DNA from: Pontibacter sp. G13
GTDB taxonomy: Bacteria; Bacteroidota; Bacteroidia; J057
Length of the DNA stretch: 64,000 nucleotides
Direction of reading: 5' to 3'
Assembly: GCF_031851795.1 (NCBI RefSeq)
Contig: NZ_CP134696.1
Location: 6,324,001 to 6,388,000, forward strand
The translations under genes were made by a program, and so were the position numbers. Shown here piece after piece: positions 34,621 to 42,635 of this stretch (position 1 is its first letter; each line of letters starts with the position of its first letter). The notes under the pieces are model-generated. The model did no database searches, was not told where the DNA came from, and saw only the letters and a list, made by a program, of their open reading frames with translations.

Positions 34621-35073
34621 TTAGTCTTGCTCAAATGATCCGAAACCTTCACTCTCCTCACTTTCTATGATTTCATCCATGTTTTCTGGTTCTGCTGGAT
34701 TTGGAAGCCATTCATCACCTTTCTTTATGTAGCACTTTGATCTTTCAGGGTTGGCTCGAATTACTTTTTCTATATCTCGGAACAGGTTTTGCTTTTCTTT
34801 CCAGATAGCACCTGTTTCACCGCATCCATAGAAAGTATCTTCGCCGTCGTCAATTAGAGAAACAAAACCATTAACTCCTAGAATTGGTGTTCTAAATGCA
34901 GGTTGTTCAAGTGTTGGTTCTGGATTCTGCGTTAGATTGTAGGGAGTATGCGATGGGCATTTTTGGCACTTCAGTATCACTAAAGACATGCCCTTTTTTG
35001 TTGATTCACTAATGAATTCTAATTGGCCTTGAGTTGGTTCGAAACTCCTTTTACATCGTTGACAATCAATCAT
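34621..35073 (-). CDS. Hypothetical protein with N-terminal zinc ribbon
   Basis: 150 aa. The N terminus has CQRC (residues 4-7) and CQKC (36-39), a zinc-ribbon spacing. The rest (FVSLIDDGEDTFYGCGETGAIWK, FRDIEKVI) recalls SMI1/SUKH-like immunity proteins in its FYGCGETG turn. The C terminus is acidic. A role as an immunity protein or regulator is possible but not shown. Site S6 follows the stop and repeat R5 precedes the start. Confidence 0.6.
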   Translation of the reverse strand: MIDCQRCKRSFEPTQGQLEFISESTKKGMSLVILKCQKCPSHTPYNLTQNPEPTLEQPAFRTPILGVNGFVSLIDDGEDTFYGCGETGAIWKEKQNLFRDIEKVIRANPERSKCYIKKGDEWLPNPAEPENMDEIIESEESEGFGSFEQD

Positions 35074-35099
35074 AGGTTTATACTGGTTAATTTATTACT

Positions 35100-35360
35100 G
35101 ATAACCAACTTGTATCCGCAATACTGCGCTTTATAATTCCCAGTATGCGAACCATTCTAATGAATCTGCTAAATCGACCTTTCGAAAATTTAGATAGTTG
35201 AAGGGAAGTTTACGTCTTATATTGAGTGTTGAGGATTAACACCGGAATCCACTGCTACAGGTTATGACGCTATAAAACAGATTCAGGGTAGCTTAGCAAA
35301 ATTGGGGAGAGACATTTTGAATCTGTTGAGAAGCGTCGGCACACTTTTCTGAACATTCCC
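35100..35360 (-). repeat. Interspersed repeat copy R5
   Basis: A full copy. The central hairpin is perfect here: CAGATTCA pairs with TGAATCTG. The left edge ATAACCAACTTGTATCCGC reads on the minus strand as AAGTTGGTTAT before the start of the gene at 35073, the same junction as in R3, R6 and R7. Confidence 0.8.
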
Positions 35361-35371
35361 GTTTTTATTTG

Positions 35372-35908
35372 TCATGGCATGAATCGCTCATCTATTCGTT
35401 CTACAATTCCATTCTTTACATGAAGAAATAGTAGAGTTCTGTTGTTAATATATGTTTCAATTTGCTGCACGTTCAATTCTTTTGGTTCATTCATTCTCTG
35501 TGCTCCATCATCGTCAATTGTATGTTCGACAGCAAACTTGTCTTTCAGTTTAAAAGTTCTAAGCTTTGGATTCACGTTTGAGATGTAATAGCCGTCAGTG
35601 ATATTGGTAATGGTATCTTCTCCATCTATAAAATAAGCTTCATCCCGCCATTCCGCATCTGTGGCTTCTTGCCCAGTTAAGTAGTCCACGTAATCTACTT
35701 TTATAAAAATCTCAGCATTTAAATGATGGACTTCCTTGATATAGGCAAACCTATTGTCTGTTATTGAGTCAAGAGAGATTGTCTTTTCGGATTCAGCAGG
35801 GCTTGTATCTTCAGGGATAATTTCTTTTGAACTGCCATTAGTTTGGCCACATGACACTAAGAATCCGAAGATCAGAATAAGAGGGCTATAGGTAATTGAT
35901 TTCTTCAT
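35372..35908 (-). CDS. Putative lipoprotein
   Basis: 178 aa with a lipoprotein signal (FGFLVSC, Cys about residue 20). The mature part (HHLNAEIFIKVDYVDYLTGQEAT, DGYYISNVNPKLRTFKL) is mainly beta and unrecognised. Repeat R5 begins 11 nt after its stop and R6 ends 13 nt before its start, so the gene is framed by repeat copies. Confidence 0.6.
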   Translation of the reverse strand: MKKSITYSPLILIFGFLVSCGQTNGSSKEIIPEDTSPAESEKTISLDSITDNRFAYIKEVHHLNAEIFIKVDYVDYLTGQEATDAEWRDEAYFIDGEDTITNITDGYYISNVNPKLRTFKLKDKFAVEHTIDDDGAQRMNEPKELNVQQIETYINNRTLLFLHVKNGIVERIDERFMP

Positions 35909-35920
35909 TTTTTGTAATGC

Positions 35921-36195
35921 TACACAACCAACTTAATATCCGCAATACCGCGCCTTACAATTCCCAATATACGAACCATTCCACTGAATCTGCTAAATCG
36001 ATCTTTCGAAAATTTAGATGATTGAAGGAAAATTCACGCCTTACTTGAATGTTGAGAAAGCAACTATGCATCTCTCTGTCCCTGAACTGCTACAGGTTAT
36101 GACGCAATAAATCAGATTCAGGGTAGCTTTGCAAAATTGGGGAGAGGCATTTTGAACCTTTTGAGAAGCGTCGACACACTTTTCTGAACATTCCC
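35921..36195 (-). repeat. Interspersed repeat copy R6
   Basis: A full copy of about 270 bp with both conserved ends. The middle is closer to R2 (AACTATGCATCTCTCTGTCCC) than to R3-R5. Left edge CACAACCAACTT precedes the gene at 35908. Confidence 0.8.
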
Positions 36196-36224
36196 GGCCA
36201 TCATAGCCCTTATGGTAAACTTTT

Positions 36225-36851
36225 TTATTCTACACGGTTTTGATGGAAATTCTTGTTGAGGTACAATGGCGTGAATTTTGACTCATCAAAAGAATATAAC
36301 CTGCATGTTTTGATCATCCTCTCTTCAACTACATTGGTGCTAGAAAAGGTTTCTTTTGTTTCTTGATTAGTCACTTTTATCAGAAGTGTTAAATTACATA
36401 CGTAGGAGTTAGTACTGTCAGGATAGGTCATTCCTTGGAAAACCAGGTCAAGTTTGTAAGAGCTCAGGTTAAGGTTAAATTCCTTTCCTTCTAACTCAAT
36501 TCCGTCTATCAGAAGTCCTTCAACAAGATTTCCTTCGTCACCAATTCCAGCTCCACCATAAAAGTCCATTATTTCATCCTCCAATTGTAGTAAGAGTTCT
36601 TGGTGGTCCTCTCTTTTAATTGACATTCCTACGGAGTCCCTTAAGATTTTGATTAATTCGTCAGTTACTATTTTTCCTGAGTTTCTATTACAAATTATGC
36701 TTGTAAGATCTGCAGGAAGAGAATCAAAGCTAACTGTTTTTTGATGAAAGCAGTTGTTTGGTATGTTGCAGTCGCAATTAACCGGTTTTTGATGGCAAGA
36801 CATCACAGTAGCAAGAATTACTAGTGGTATCAGAAAAGTAAATTTTTTCAT
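36225..36851 (-). CDS. Putative lipoprotein
   Basis: 208 aa from the ATG at 36851, which starts a lipoprotein signal (MKKFTFLIPLVILATVMSC); a TTG 15 bp upstream falls inside site S3. The N-terminal mature part has four more Cys (CDC, C in NNCFHQ, and IICNRN). The rest is unrecognised. Repeat R6 follows the stop. Confidence 0.6.
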   Translation of the reverse strand: MKKFTFLIPLVILATVMSCHQKPVNCDCNIPNNCFHQKTVSFDSLPADLTSIICNRNSGKIVTDELIKILRDSVGMSIKREDHQELLLQLEDEIMDFYGGAGIGDEGNLVEGLLIDGIELEGKEFNLNLSSYKLDLVFQGMTYPDSTNSYVCNLTLLIKVTNQETKETFSSTNVVEERMIKTCRLYSFDESKFTPLYLNKNFHQNRVE

Positions 36852-36863
36852 TTTTTTTGTTTT

Positions 36864-36912
36864 CAACGTTTGGGCTAAGCTGCGTTTTAATGCAGTTTAC
36901 GTGTTGTTATAC
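36864..36912 (-). other. attC-like site S3
   Basis: TAAGCTGC (36876-36883) and GCAGTTTA (36892-36899) pair with one mismatch around GTTTTAAT, as in S2. GTTTGGGC lies on one side and GTTATAC (36906-36912) on the other. The minus-strand box is GTATAAC, a near match to RYYYAAC. The stop codon of the gene at 36897 is the TAA of the stem arm, so the coding region runs into the site. Confidence 0.6.
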
Positions 36913-37379
36913 TTATTTCTCTTAAATTCTTTAATTTTTGAATCGATTTCCTTTCTATATTCGTCAAGGTCGAATATAAGAATAGGCATTACTTTATCTC
37001 CAAAGTCCCAAGTTATTTTATTACCAGATATGGCAACATCTACCATTAAACCTGTACAGTAAATATCTCCACATTCACATGTATATATCGGAATCTTAGA
37101 TCCAAAATCATAGTTTAATAATTGGATGTCATCTGTTGATAAAGGATTATTAATTTTTTCTCTTTTTAGAATTTGCGCAGAATATTCCAAATTTTTTAAA
37201 TCTATTCCGTCATTAATCCATCCAACGAATTTATTCTCTTCAATAAACGAATTATAACCATATTTTACATCAATAATATCCTTTAAATTCACCCCATCAA
37301 TTATATACTCAAAATGAAAACGATCCCGAAAATTTTTCGAATTTAGTTTCTCCAACGCCAGTTTGAATTCGCTTATCAT
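36897..37379 (-). CDS. Hypothetical protein with CxCGDxxC motif
   Basis: 160 aa, soluble. The word YTCECGDIYCTGLMVDV (residues about 99-115) matches a conserved CGxCGDxxC turn seen in a group of uncharacterised bacterial proteins and may bind zinc. FVGWINDGIDLKNLEYSAQIL precedes it. Its last codons lie in site S3, and a GTTATAC box lies 11 nt before its start: a complete cassette-like unit. Confidence 0.65.
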   Translation of the reverse strand: MISEFKLALEKLNSKNFRDRFHFEYIIDGVNLKDIIDVKYGYNSFIEENKFVGWINDGIDLKNLEYSAQILKREKINNPLSTDDIQLLNYDFGSKIPIYTCECGDIYCTGLMVDVAISGNKITWDFGDKVMPILIFDLDEYRKEIDSKIKEFKRNKYNNT

Positions 37380-37390
37380 AGATCAATTAA

Positions 37391-37505
37391 GTATAACCAA
37401 CTTGTATGCCCAATACATCGCCTTACAATTCCCAATATACGAACCATTCCACTGAATCTGCTAAATCGATCATTCGAAAATTTAGAGGGCTGAAGGGAAG
37501 TTTAC
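37391..37505 (-). repeat. Interspersed repeat copy R7 (truncated)
   Basis: Only the gene-proximal half of the repeat is present, from GTATAACCAACTTGTATG to about TTTACGGCTC. The half with GACACACTTTTCTGAACATT is missing and is replaced by a different stem (37541-37574). Confidence 0.75.
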
Positions 37506-37540
37506 GGCTCAGTCGGACATGAGGAAACTCTGCACCCATT

Positions 37541-37574
37541 TGTGCCAGAATCCACAGCGCTAGATTCTGGCACA
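37541..37574 (-). terminator. Perfect 12-bp hairpin after the cupin gene
   Basis: TGTGCCAGAATC (37541-37552) pairs perfectly with GATTCTGGCACA (37563-37574). It lies 20 nt after the cupin stop (minus strand). No T run follows, so termination would be weak; it could also be part of a recombination site. Confidence 0.4.
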
Positions 37575-37594
37575 CTTGAGATAGCTTTGGGCAA

Positions 37595-38044
37595 TTATCC
37601 GGCGGCTTGACCTGCCTGAATGATCATATCGAAATCTGCCGCAGTGCCTATTACCTGTCGGATGATCTCAGGGGCAATGGATCGTTCTTGGGCATTTTCC
37701 TCGTCAGCTGGAATACCTACCGCTTCGAAAAAGGCCCTAAATCCTTTGGGACTGTGGATATTGACCCATTTGCAAACTTGGTCGGAATGATTGCTGAAGG
37801 TATGAACCGTGCCGGGAAGAATATCGACTGATTCTCCTGCCCTGACTGTTTTCAACTCACCATTGACAAAGAATTCCATTTCTCCCTCAACGATCAAAAA
37901 GGACTCCTTGTAGGAGCGGTGTAAATGAGGAGGTGGCCCCTGAACCTTGGGAGGAGTCTCCGCAATCATCAGGTCAAAATCTCCTGAGGAATCGTGTACA
38001 GTCACCTTGTGACCCAACACCCATCTTGTGTTTGCTGTACCCAT
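37595..38044 (-). CDS. Cupin domain protein
   Basis: 149 aa single-domain cupin. Motif 1 is PPPHLHRSYKESFLIVEGEMEF, with His and Glu metal-ligand positions, and motif 2 is DILPGTVHTFSNHSD. Related small cupins are quercetinase-like dioxygenases or sugar-binding proteins; the substrate is unknown. It is less AT-rich than the genes to its left and may be the last ordinary chromosomal gene before the array. Confidence 0.85.
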   Translation of the reverse strand: MGTANTRWVLGHKVTVHDSSGDFDLMIAETPPKVQGPPPHLHRSYKESFLIVEGEMEFFVNGELKTVRAGESVDILPGTVHTFSNHSDQVCKWVNIHSPKGFRAFFEAVGIPADEENAQERSIAPEIIRQVIGTAADFDMIIQAGQAAG

Positions 38045-38120
38045 TGACGTTCGGTTTTTGATTCATAACACACGATGGGGTTGAGTGTTTGAGGCAATGA
38101 GAGTCACTGGAACCTAGAGA

Positions 38121-38560
38121 GAAACGCTCAGCTTCAAGTTCTCAAGCCGCCATTTTTGCAGGGCATAGTGGTTCTATGTCCGAAAAAGACTCATTGAGGG
38201 ATTCTTGAAATGGGCGTTTGCAGCCGAAACAGTCCCTCCTTCCAGAGAAGCTGGTTAGGGGGGGATGTTTTGAAGCGAAAACGCTCAGCTTCAGGTTCTC
38301 AAGCCGCCATTTTTGCAGGGCATAGTGGTTCTATGTCCGAAAAAGACTCATTGAGGGATTCTTGAAATGGGCGTTTGCAGCCGAAACAGTCCCTCCTTCC
38401 AGAGAAGCTGGTTAGGGGGGATGTTTTGAAGCGAAAACGCTCAGCTTCAGGTTCTCAAGCCGCCATTTTTGCAGGGCATAGTGGTTCTATGTCCGAAAAA
38501 GACTCATTGAGGGATTCTTGAAATGGGCGTTTGCAGCCAAAACAGTCCCTCTTAACCAGC
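38121..38560. repeat. Three tandem copies of a 156-bp repeat
   Basis: The word CGCTCAGCTTCA recurs at 38125, 38282 and 38438, and the whole unit is almost identical in all three (first copy slightly divergent at its start; third stops after CAGTCCCTC). Each unit holds inverted words at its edges (AACGCTC...CTCAAG against CTTGA...GGGCGTT). Non-coding by eye. It lies between the cupin and the next operon. Confidence 0.9.
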
Positions 38561-38563
38561 TTC

Positions 38564-38595
38564 AAAAAAATAAACGGGCGACCAAAGGCCGCCCG
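38564..38595 (-). terminator. Terminator of the DUF1501/PSCyt1 operon
   Basis: Stem CGGGCGACC/GGCCGCCCG (38575-38583 with 38587-38595, one mismatch) is followed on the minus strand by TTTATTTTTTT (38574-38564). It lies 35 bp after the stop of the gene at 38631. Confidence 0.85.
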
Positions 38596-38630
38596 CTCCT
38601 CAAATTAGGGTGTCAAATTTATGACCATAC

Positions 38631-40001
38631 TCATATACCGCCTACCAGCTCCCAATCGGGATAAGTACTGCGGAGATCCGCAATGGTGGACGGTTCTATA
38701 TCTGTCCCCCAGATGAAGATTTTCTCCAGCTTGGGTTGATTGGCCAAGTGATCCAATGACTGCTCCGAAATCTGCGTTCCATACAGATTGAGGCTTTCCA
38801 ACATGGGCAATACTTCCAGCTGTTGGACGCCTGCATCGGTGATCTCGTTGCCGGACAATTTCAGGGTTCGCAATTCTGAAAAGCCGTTCAACTGAGCCAT
38901 GTGCGCATCTTGCAACCCGCTTTTCTCCAGAGCCAACCAAAGGACGTTGGCTTTGATGGGAGCCAATGCTTCGAGGTATTCACCTACTTGGTCGGCATGG
39001 GTCTTTTGGGCGGGAAGGACGACATCCAGTCCATTGGAACCGACGGCCAATTCACGGATCTGGAATCCCTTTTGACGAAGGTCCGCCAGCAGCATGGGAT
39101 CGATTTCCGCCAACTGTGGGGTTTCTGGACCTGCGCCATCCAGTTTCAGATAGGCACTTGCCAACTCCAAGGTATGTTCATCGGGTTTTACATCGACCAA
39201 CATCGTGTCAAAACTGCCATTCGCAGTATCGATCCAGAATGTCAATAGCGCAATCTCATTTTCGGTGAGGGGCGTCTTGCCTTCGGGAGGCATGAATTCA
39301 TCATCGGATTGCGGCAGCGTCACCCTACGAATGAGCTCGCTTTCTCCAGCATGTCCCGCAACGAACAGTTCACCATGTTTGCCGCCCGCGAGATATGATT
39401 CAATGGAAGCCAGAGAGAGCTTGCCCTTTTTCTTTTCTTCATTGTGACAACTGGCACATTTGGCCTTCATGATCGGATGGACGATATCCCCGAACAATTG
39501 GGCTTGGGCCAATTCCTCGACCGGCGGACGATCCAGCGGATCTATGTCCGGCGTTCGGAAAGGCATGTACTGCACCAGATATTCTGAGCCGTGGGTGAGG
39601 TTTCCACCCAAATGACCCGTAGCTGTGAGCCCCACTACAATCCCAGCCAGCAAGACCAGATATACCGGTTTGGGCAATTGGATCTTTGGGAGAAGCCCCG
39701 ACTGTAGCAGCCACGCAGCTCCGGCAATCAGCGTCGTCACGATGCCCGCCCACAAGTGGGAATCGAGCATGTCTTCGTTGTAGTCGCCCCTCGTGGAAAG
39801 CATCCAACCCAGCAAGCTTGCCGCCGCCGCGCTGATGGTCCCCACCATGAGGCTAAATTTGACCGCGTCTTGAGAACGTCCTACCCATCCCAATCGCCAA
39901 GCCACTTCCAACAATACCGCCAACAGGAGAAATCCAATCGGCAAATGCACCAATACCGGGTGAAACCTCCCGAAAAACAATGCGAGCGTTGATCCTTCCA
40001 T
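38631..40001 (-). CDS. DUF2231 / PSCyt1 cytochrome / LRR protein
   Basis: 456 aa in three parts. Residues 1-145 are a four-helix DUF2231 membrane domain (GRFHPVLVHLPIGFLLLAVLLE, SHLWAGIVTTL, GHLGGNLTHG). Residues about 170-275 are a planctomycete-type cytochrome c domain with one haem motif, CASCH, followed by LAGGKHGELFVAGHAGESEL and FMPPEGKTPLTENEIALL. The C-terminal 120 residues are leucine-rich repeats (LRTLKLSGNEITDAGVQQLE). Proteins of this kind are probably anchored electron-transfer or binding partners. It is the last gene of a four-gene operon. Confidence 0.88.
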   Translation of the reverse strand: MEGSTLALFFGRFHPVLVHLPIGFLLLAVLLEVAWRLGWVGRSQDAVKFSLMVGTISAAAASLLGWMLSTRGDYNEDMLDSHLWAGIVTTLIAGAAWLLQSGLLPKIQLPKPVYLVLLAGIVVGLTATGHLGGNLTHGSEYLVQYMPFRTPDIDPLDRPPVEELAQAQLFGDIVHPIMKAKCASCHNEEKKKGKLSLASIESYLAGGKHGELFVAGHAGESELIRRVTLPQSDDEFMPPEGKTPLTENEIALLTFWIDTANGSFDTMLVDVKPDEHTLELASAYLKLDGAGPETPQLAEIDPMLLADLRQKGFQIRELAVGSNGLDVVLPAQKTHADQVGEYLEALAPIKANVLWLALEKSGLQDAHMAQLNGFSELRTLKLSGNEITDAGVQQLEVLPMLESLNLYGTQISEQSLDHLANQPKLEKIFIWGTDIEPSTIADLRSTYPDWELVGGI

Positions 40002-40024
40002 GTGATTCTTTCTTCAATCAGTTC

Positions 40025-41137
40025 CTAAATCCGCTCGAGTTTCAAGGGCGGTGTCTTGTTGGCATTCCACTGGCAGACATAGAGATTCTTGTCCTCATCG
40101 ATACACACATCGTGGCCATGCAGAATGGGTTTTTCGGGCAATTGGTAGGTCGGCAATAGGACGCCATCCTCGTAGTTGGGGGCTGTTCCGCCCGGATTGG
40201 AGACAACCTGATCGCCTTCCAGAACAGTCACAAATCCGGTGTGCTCCTTCCAGTTGAAGGTGCCGCCCTCAGGTTTGGACCAGCAAACGCCCGCGTAGAG
40301 ATTCTGCTCATCGAATACCGCCCGGCAGACCCACATATTCGGGAGTTTGAGCGTGCGGACGTATTTTCCGTCCAAGGTGAAGAACTTGTAGGCATTTTGG
40401 CCACGGGAAGAGCATACTACGAGCGGATTATCCGGATCGCGATAATCGATGGTCACCCCGTGCGCATTGGCCAATTTGTAGTTCGGGTCCTCAGGGTTTT
40501 TACCTCCCCAATGGCGGATGTATTCTCCCTTCGAGTTGTACTGGATGATGTAATCCATCCCATAACCATCGGCCACATAGATATCCCCATTTGGGCCAAC
40601 AGCCACTTCCGTCGGGCAGAAGTAATCTCCAGGCTCGTAGATGCCGATCGTCTGCGGGTGGCCAATGTCAAAAAGCACATGTCCATCCAACGTGGTTTTG
40701 GTAACCCGGCCGTTGTGGTGGATCATTTTGCCATGACGATCGAGGAACCATCCAGAATCCGTCAGAAACAAAAAGTCTTCCTCTCCTTCTTTGCTTAGGG
40801 TCAATCCATGCCCTCCCGGGAATGACGTTCCCCAATAATCCAGCAACTTGCCGGACTTGTCGAAAATTAGGATGTTGTTGTCCGTATGGTCTCCGATCAT
40901 GATGAGACGACCCTTCGAATCCATCACCATTTCGTGGCAATTGAGGATCGGATTTCGGGTGGAGCTCATCTGAGCCCAATCCCTGACCAGCTTGTACTGA
41001 TAGTCCCCATGACCGAGAATCATCTCTGATTCCGGGCGGGGGCGACCGGTAAGGATGTTGAATCCAAAAGAGGGGAGGGCCGCACTGACCCCCAAGGCCA
41101 GCGCTCCCTTTTTCAATATATCTCTGCGATTTGGCAT
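40025..41137 (-). CDS. Secreted NHL/six-bladed beta-propeller protein
   Basis: 370 aa with a twin-arginine-like signal (NRRDILKKGALALGVSAAL). NHL-type propeller blades follow: ILIFDKSGKLLDYWGTSFPGGHGL, PTEVAVGPNGDIYVADGYGMDYI, GKNPEDPNYKLANAHGVTIDY, and HGHDVCIDEDKNLYVCQWN (short forms). It would fold in the periplasm. It sits 11 bp after the DUF1501 gene and 23 bp before the DUF2231 gene, so it is part of the operon. The role is unknown; propellers of this class often bind or oxidise sugars. Confidence 0.82.
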   Translation of the reverse strand: MPNRRDILKKGALALGVSAALPSFGFNILTGRPRPESEMILGHGDYQYKLVRDWAQMSSTRNPILNCHEMVMDSKGRLIMIGDHTDNNILIFDKSGKLLDYWGTSFPGGHGLTLSKEGEEDFLFLTDSGWFLDRHGKMIHHNGRVTKTTLDGHVLFDIGHPQTIGIYEPGDYFCPTEVAVGPNGDIYVADGYGMDYIIQYNSKGEYIRHWGGKNPEDPNYKLANAHGVTIDYRDPDNPLVVCSSRGQNAYKFFTLDGKYVRTLKLPNMWVCRAVFDEQNLYAGVCWSKPEGGTFNWKEHTGFVTVLEGDQVVSNPGGTAPNYEDGVLLPTYQLPEKPILHGHDVCIDEDKNLYVCQWNANKTPPLKLERI

Positions 41138-41148
41138 GCTAAATTCTG

Positions 41149-42633
41149 TTAGGCGAGTAGGTCCTTGACGACGTGTCCGTGTACATCGGTAAGGCGGTAT
41201 CTCCGGCCTTGATGCTTGAAGGTCAGTCGCTCGTGATCGATGCCCATGAGGTGCATCAGGGTCGCGTGGAAATCATGGACGTGGACCGGGTCCTTGACGA
41301 TGTTGTAGCTGAAATCGTCTGTTTGGCCGTAGGTGAATCCTGCCTTCACACCGGCACCCGCCATCCACATCGTGAAGCAACGGGGGTGGTGGTCCCGACC
41401 ATAGGTCTTTTCGCTGAGTTTTCCCTGCGAATACACCGTCCGGCCAAACTCTCCGCCCCAGATCACCAAGGTGTCTTCGAGCATTCCGCGCTGCTTGAGG
41501 TCTTTGATCAATGCCGCGGTAGGCTGATCGGTGTTCTTGCACTGATTCTTGATGCCCCAAGGAAGACCTGCATGCTGATCCCATCCGCGATGGTATAGCT
41601 GAACAAACTTCACGTCCTTTTCCAGCAGGCGACGGGCCATCAGACAATTCGCAGCATAAGTACCCGGATTGCGACTCTCAGGGCCGTACATGTCGAAAAT
41701 ATGGTCGGGCTCGTCCGACATATCCGTTACCTCAGGCACAGAAGTTTGCATCCGGAAAGCCATCTCGTACTGGGCGATCCGCGCATTGATTTCAGGGTCT
41801 CCGTAGGTGGAATATTGAACCTCGTTGAGCTGCTTGAGGTATTTGAGCATCTGCTCACGGTCGTGTCCATCATAGTGGTCGGGATTGTTGAGGAACAATA
41901 CCGGATCTTTCCCAGAGCGGAACTGTACGCCTTGGTGCTCGGTCGGCAGGAATCCATTCCCCCAAAGACGTGCATACAATGGCTGGCCTCCTCCATTTTT
42001 GGACACCAAGACAATGAAGTTGGGCAAGTTCTTGTTGTCAGATCCCAATCCATAGCTCAACCAGGAACCGATCGAAGGCCTACCCGGAAGCTGGTGCCCC
42101 GTCTGGAAGAAGGTAATGGCTGGGTCGTGGTTGATCTGCTCGGTGTACATGGATTTGATGAAGCAGAGATCATCCACCACTTCCGCCGTATGCGGCATCA
42201 ATTCGCTGACCCAAGCACGGCTCTCCCCGTACTGATCGAATTTGTACTTCGAAGGCGCGATCGGCAAAGAAGACTGTTGGGCACTCATGGCTGTGAGGCG
42301 CTGATTGCCTCGCACAGAGGCAGGAAGCTCCTGACCAAACATGTCCGCCAGCTTGGGTTTGTAGTCGTAGGTTTCAAACTGCGAAGGTCCACCACTTTGG
42401 AACAAATAGACGATTCGCTTGGCCTTCGGGAGGAAGTGCGGCAGCTCCGGCACCTCATTCAACGGCTTCTGGGCACCGAAGAGGCTTTCTGCTCCGAGGA
42501 GAGAACCCAAGGCAGCAGCTCCGAGTCCGAGCGAGGTCTTGGTGAGGAACTGGCGCCGATCCATTTGGCGCTCGGTATGTTTGAGGTCCTGATTGTTGGA
42601 CCGGAGTGGGTCGTGATCGTGATGATGATGCAT
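41149..42633 (-). CDS. DUF1501 family protein, Tat-exported
   Basis: 494 aa. The N terminus is His-rich (HHHHDHD) and is followed by a Tat motif ([20 protein letters not shown]). The DUF1501 domain covers the rest: [76 protein letters not shown] and [19 protein letters not shown] (short blocks). DUF1501 is related to sulfatases in fold and in planctomycetes is always linked with DUF1549/DUF1553 proteins, as here: the start lies 2 bp after the stop of that gene, which implies translational coupling. Confidence 0.92.
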   Translation of the reverse strand: MHHHHDHDPLRSNNQDLKHTERQMDRRQFLTKTSLGLGAAALGSLLGAESLFGAQKPLNEVPELPHFLPKAKRIVYLFQSGGPSQFETYDYKPKLADMFGQELPASVRGNQRLTAMSAQQSSLPIAPSKYKFDQYGESRAWVSELMPHTAEVVDDLCFIKSMYTEQINHDPAITFFQTGHQLPGRPSIGSWLSYGLGSDNKNLPNFIVLVSKNGGGQPLYARLWGNGFLPTEHQGVQFRSGKDPVLFLNNPDHYDGHDREQMLKYLKQLNEVQYSTYGDPEINARIAQYEMAFRMQTSVPEVTDMSDEPDHIFDMYGPESRNPGTYAANCLMARRLLEKDVKFVQLYHRGWDQHAGLPWGIKNQCKNTDQPTAALIKDLKQRGMLEDTLVIWGGEFGRTVYSQGKLSEKTYGRDHHPRCFTMWMAGAGVKAGFTYGQTDDFSYNIVKDPVHVHDFHATLMHLMGIDHERLTFKHQGRRYRLTDVHGHVVKDLLA

Positions 42634-42635
42634 GG

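Noticed and set aside
25083-38044. An integron integrase gene or attI site in the array
   Set aside because: No protein in the window has the tyrosine-recombinase R-H-R-Y pattern, so a complete integron cannot be claimed from this window.
38121-38560. The three 156-bp tandem repeats as a CRISPR array
   Set aside because: The units are contiguous and alike throughout, with no unique spacers, and there are no cas genes.
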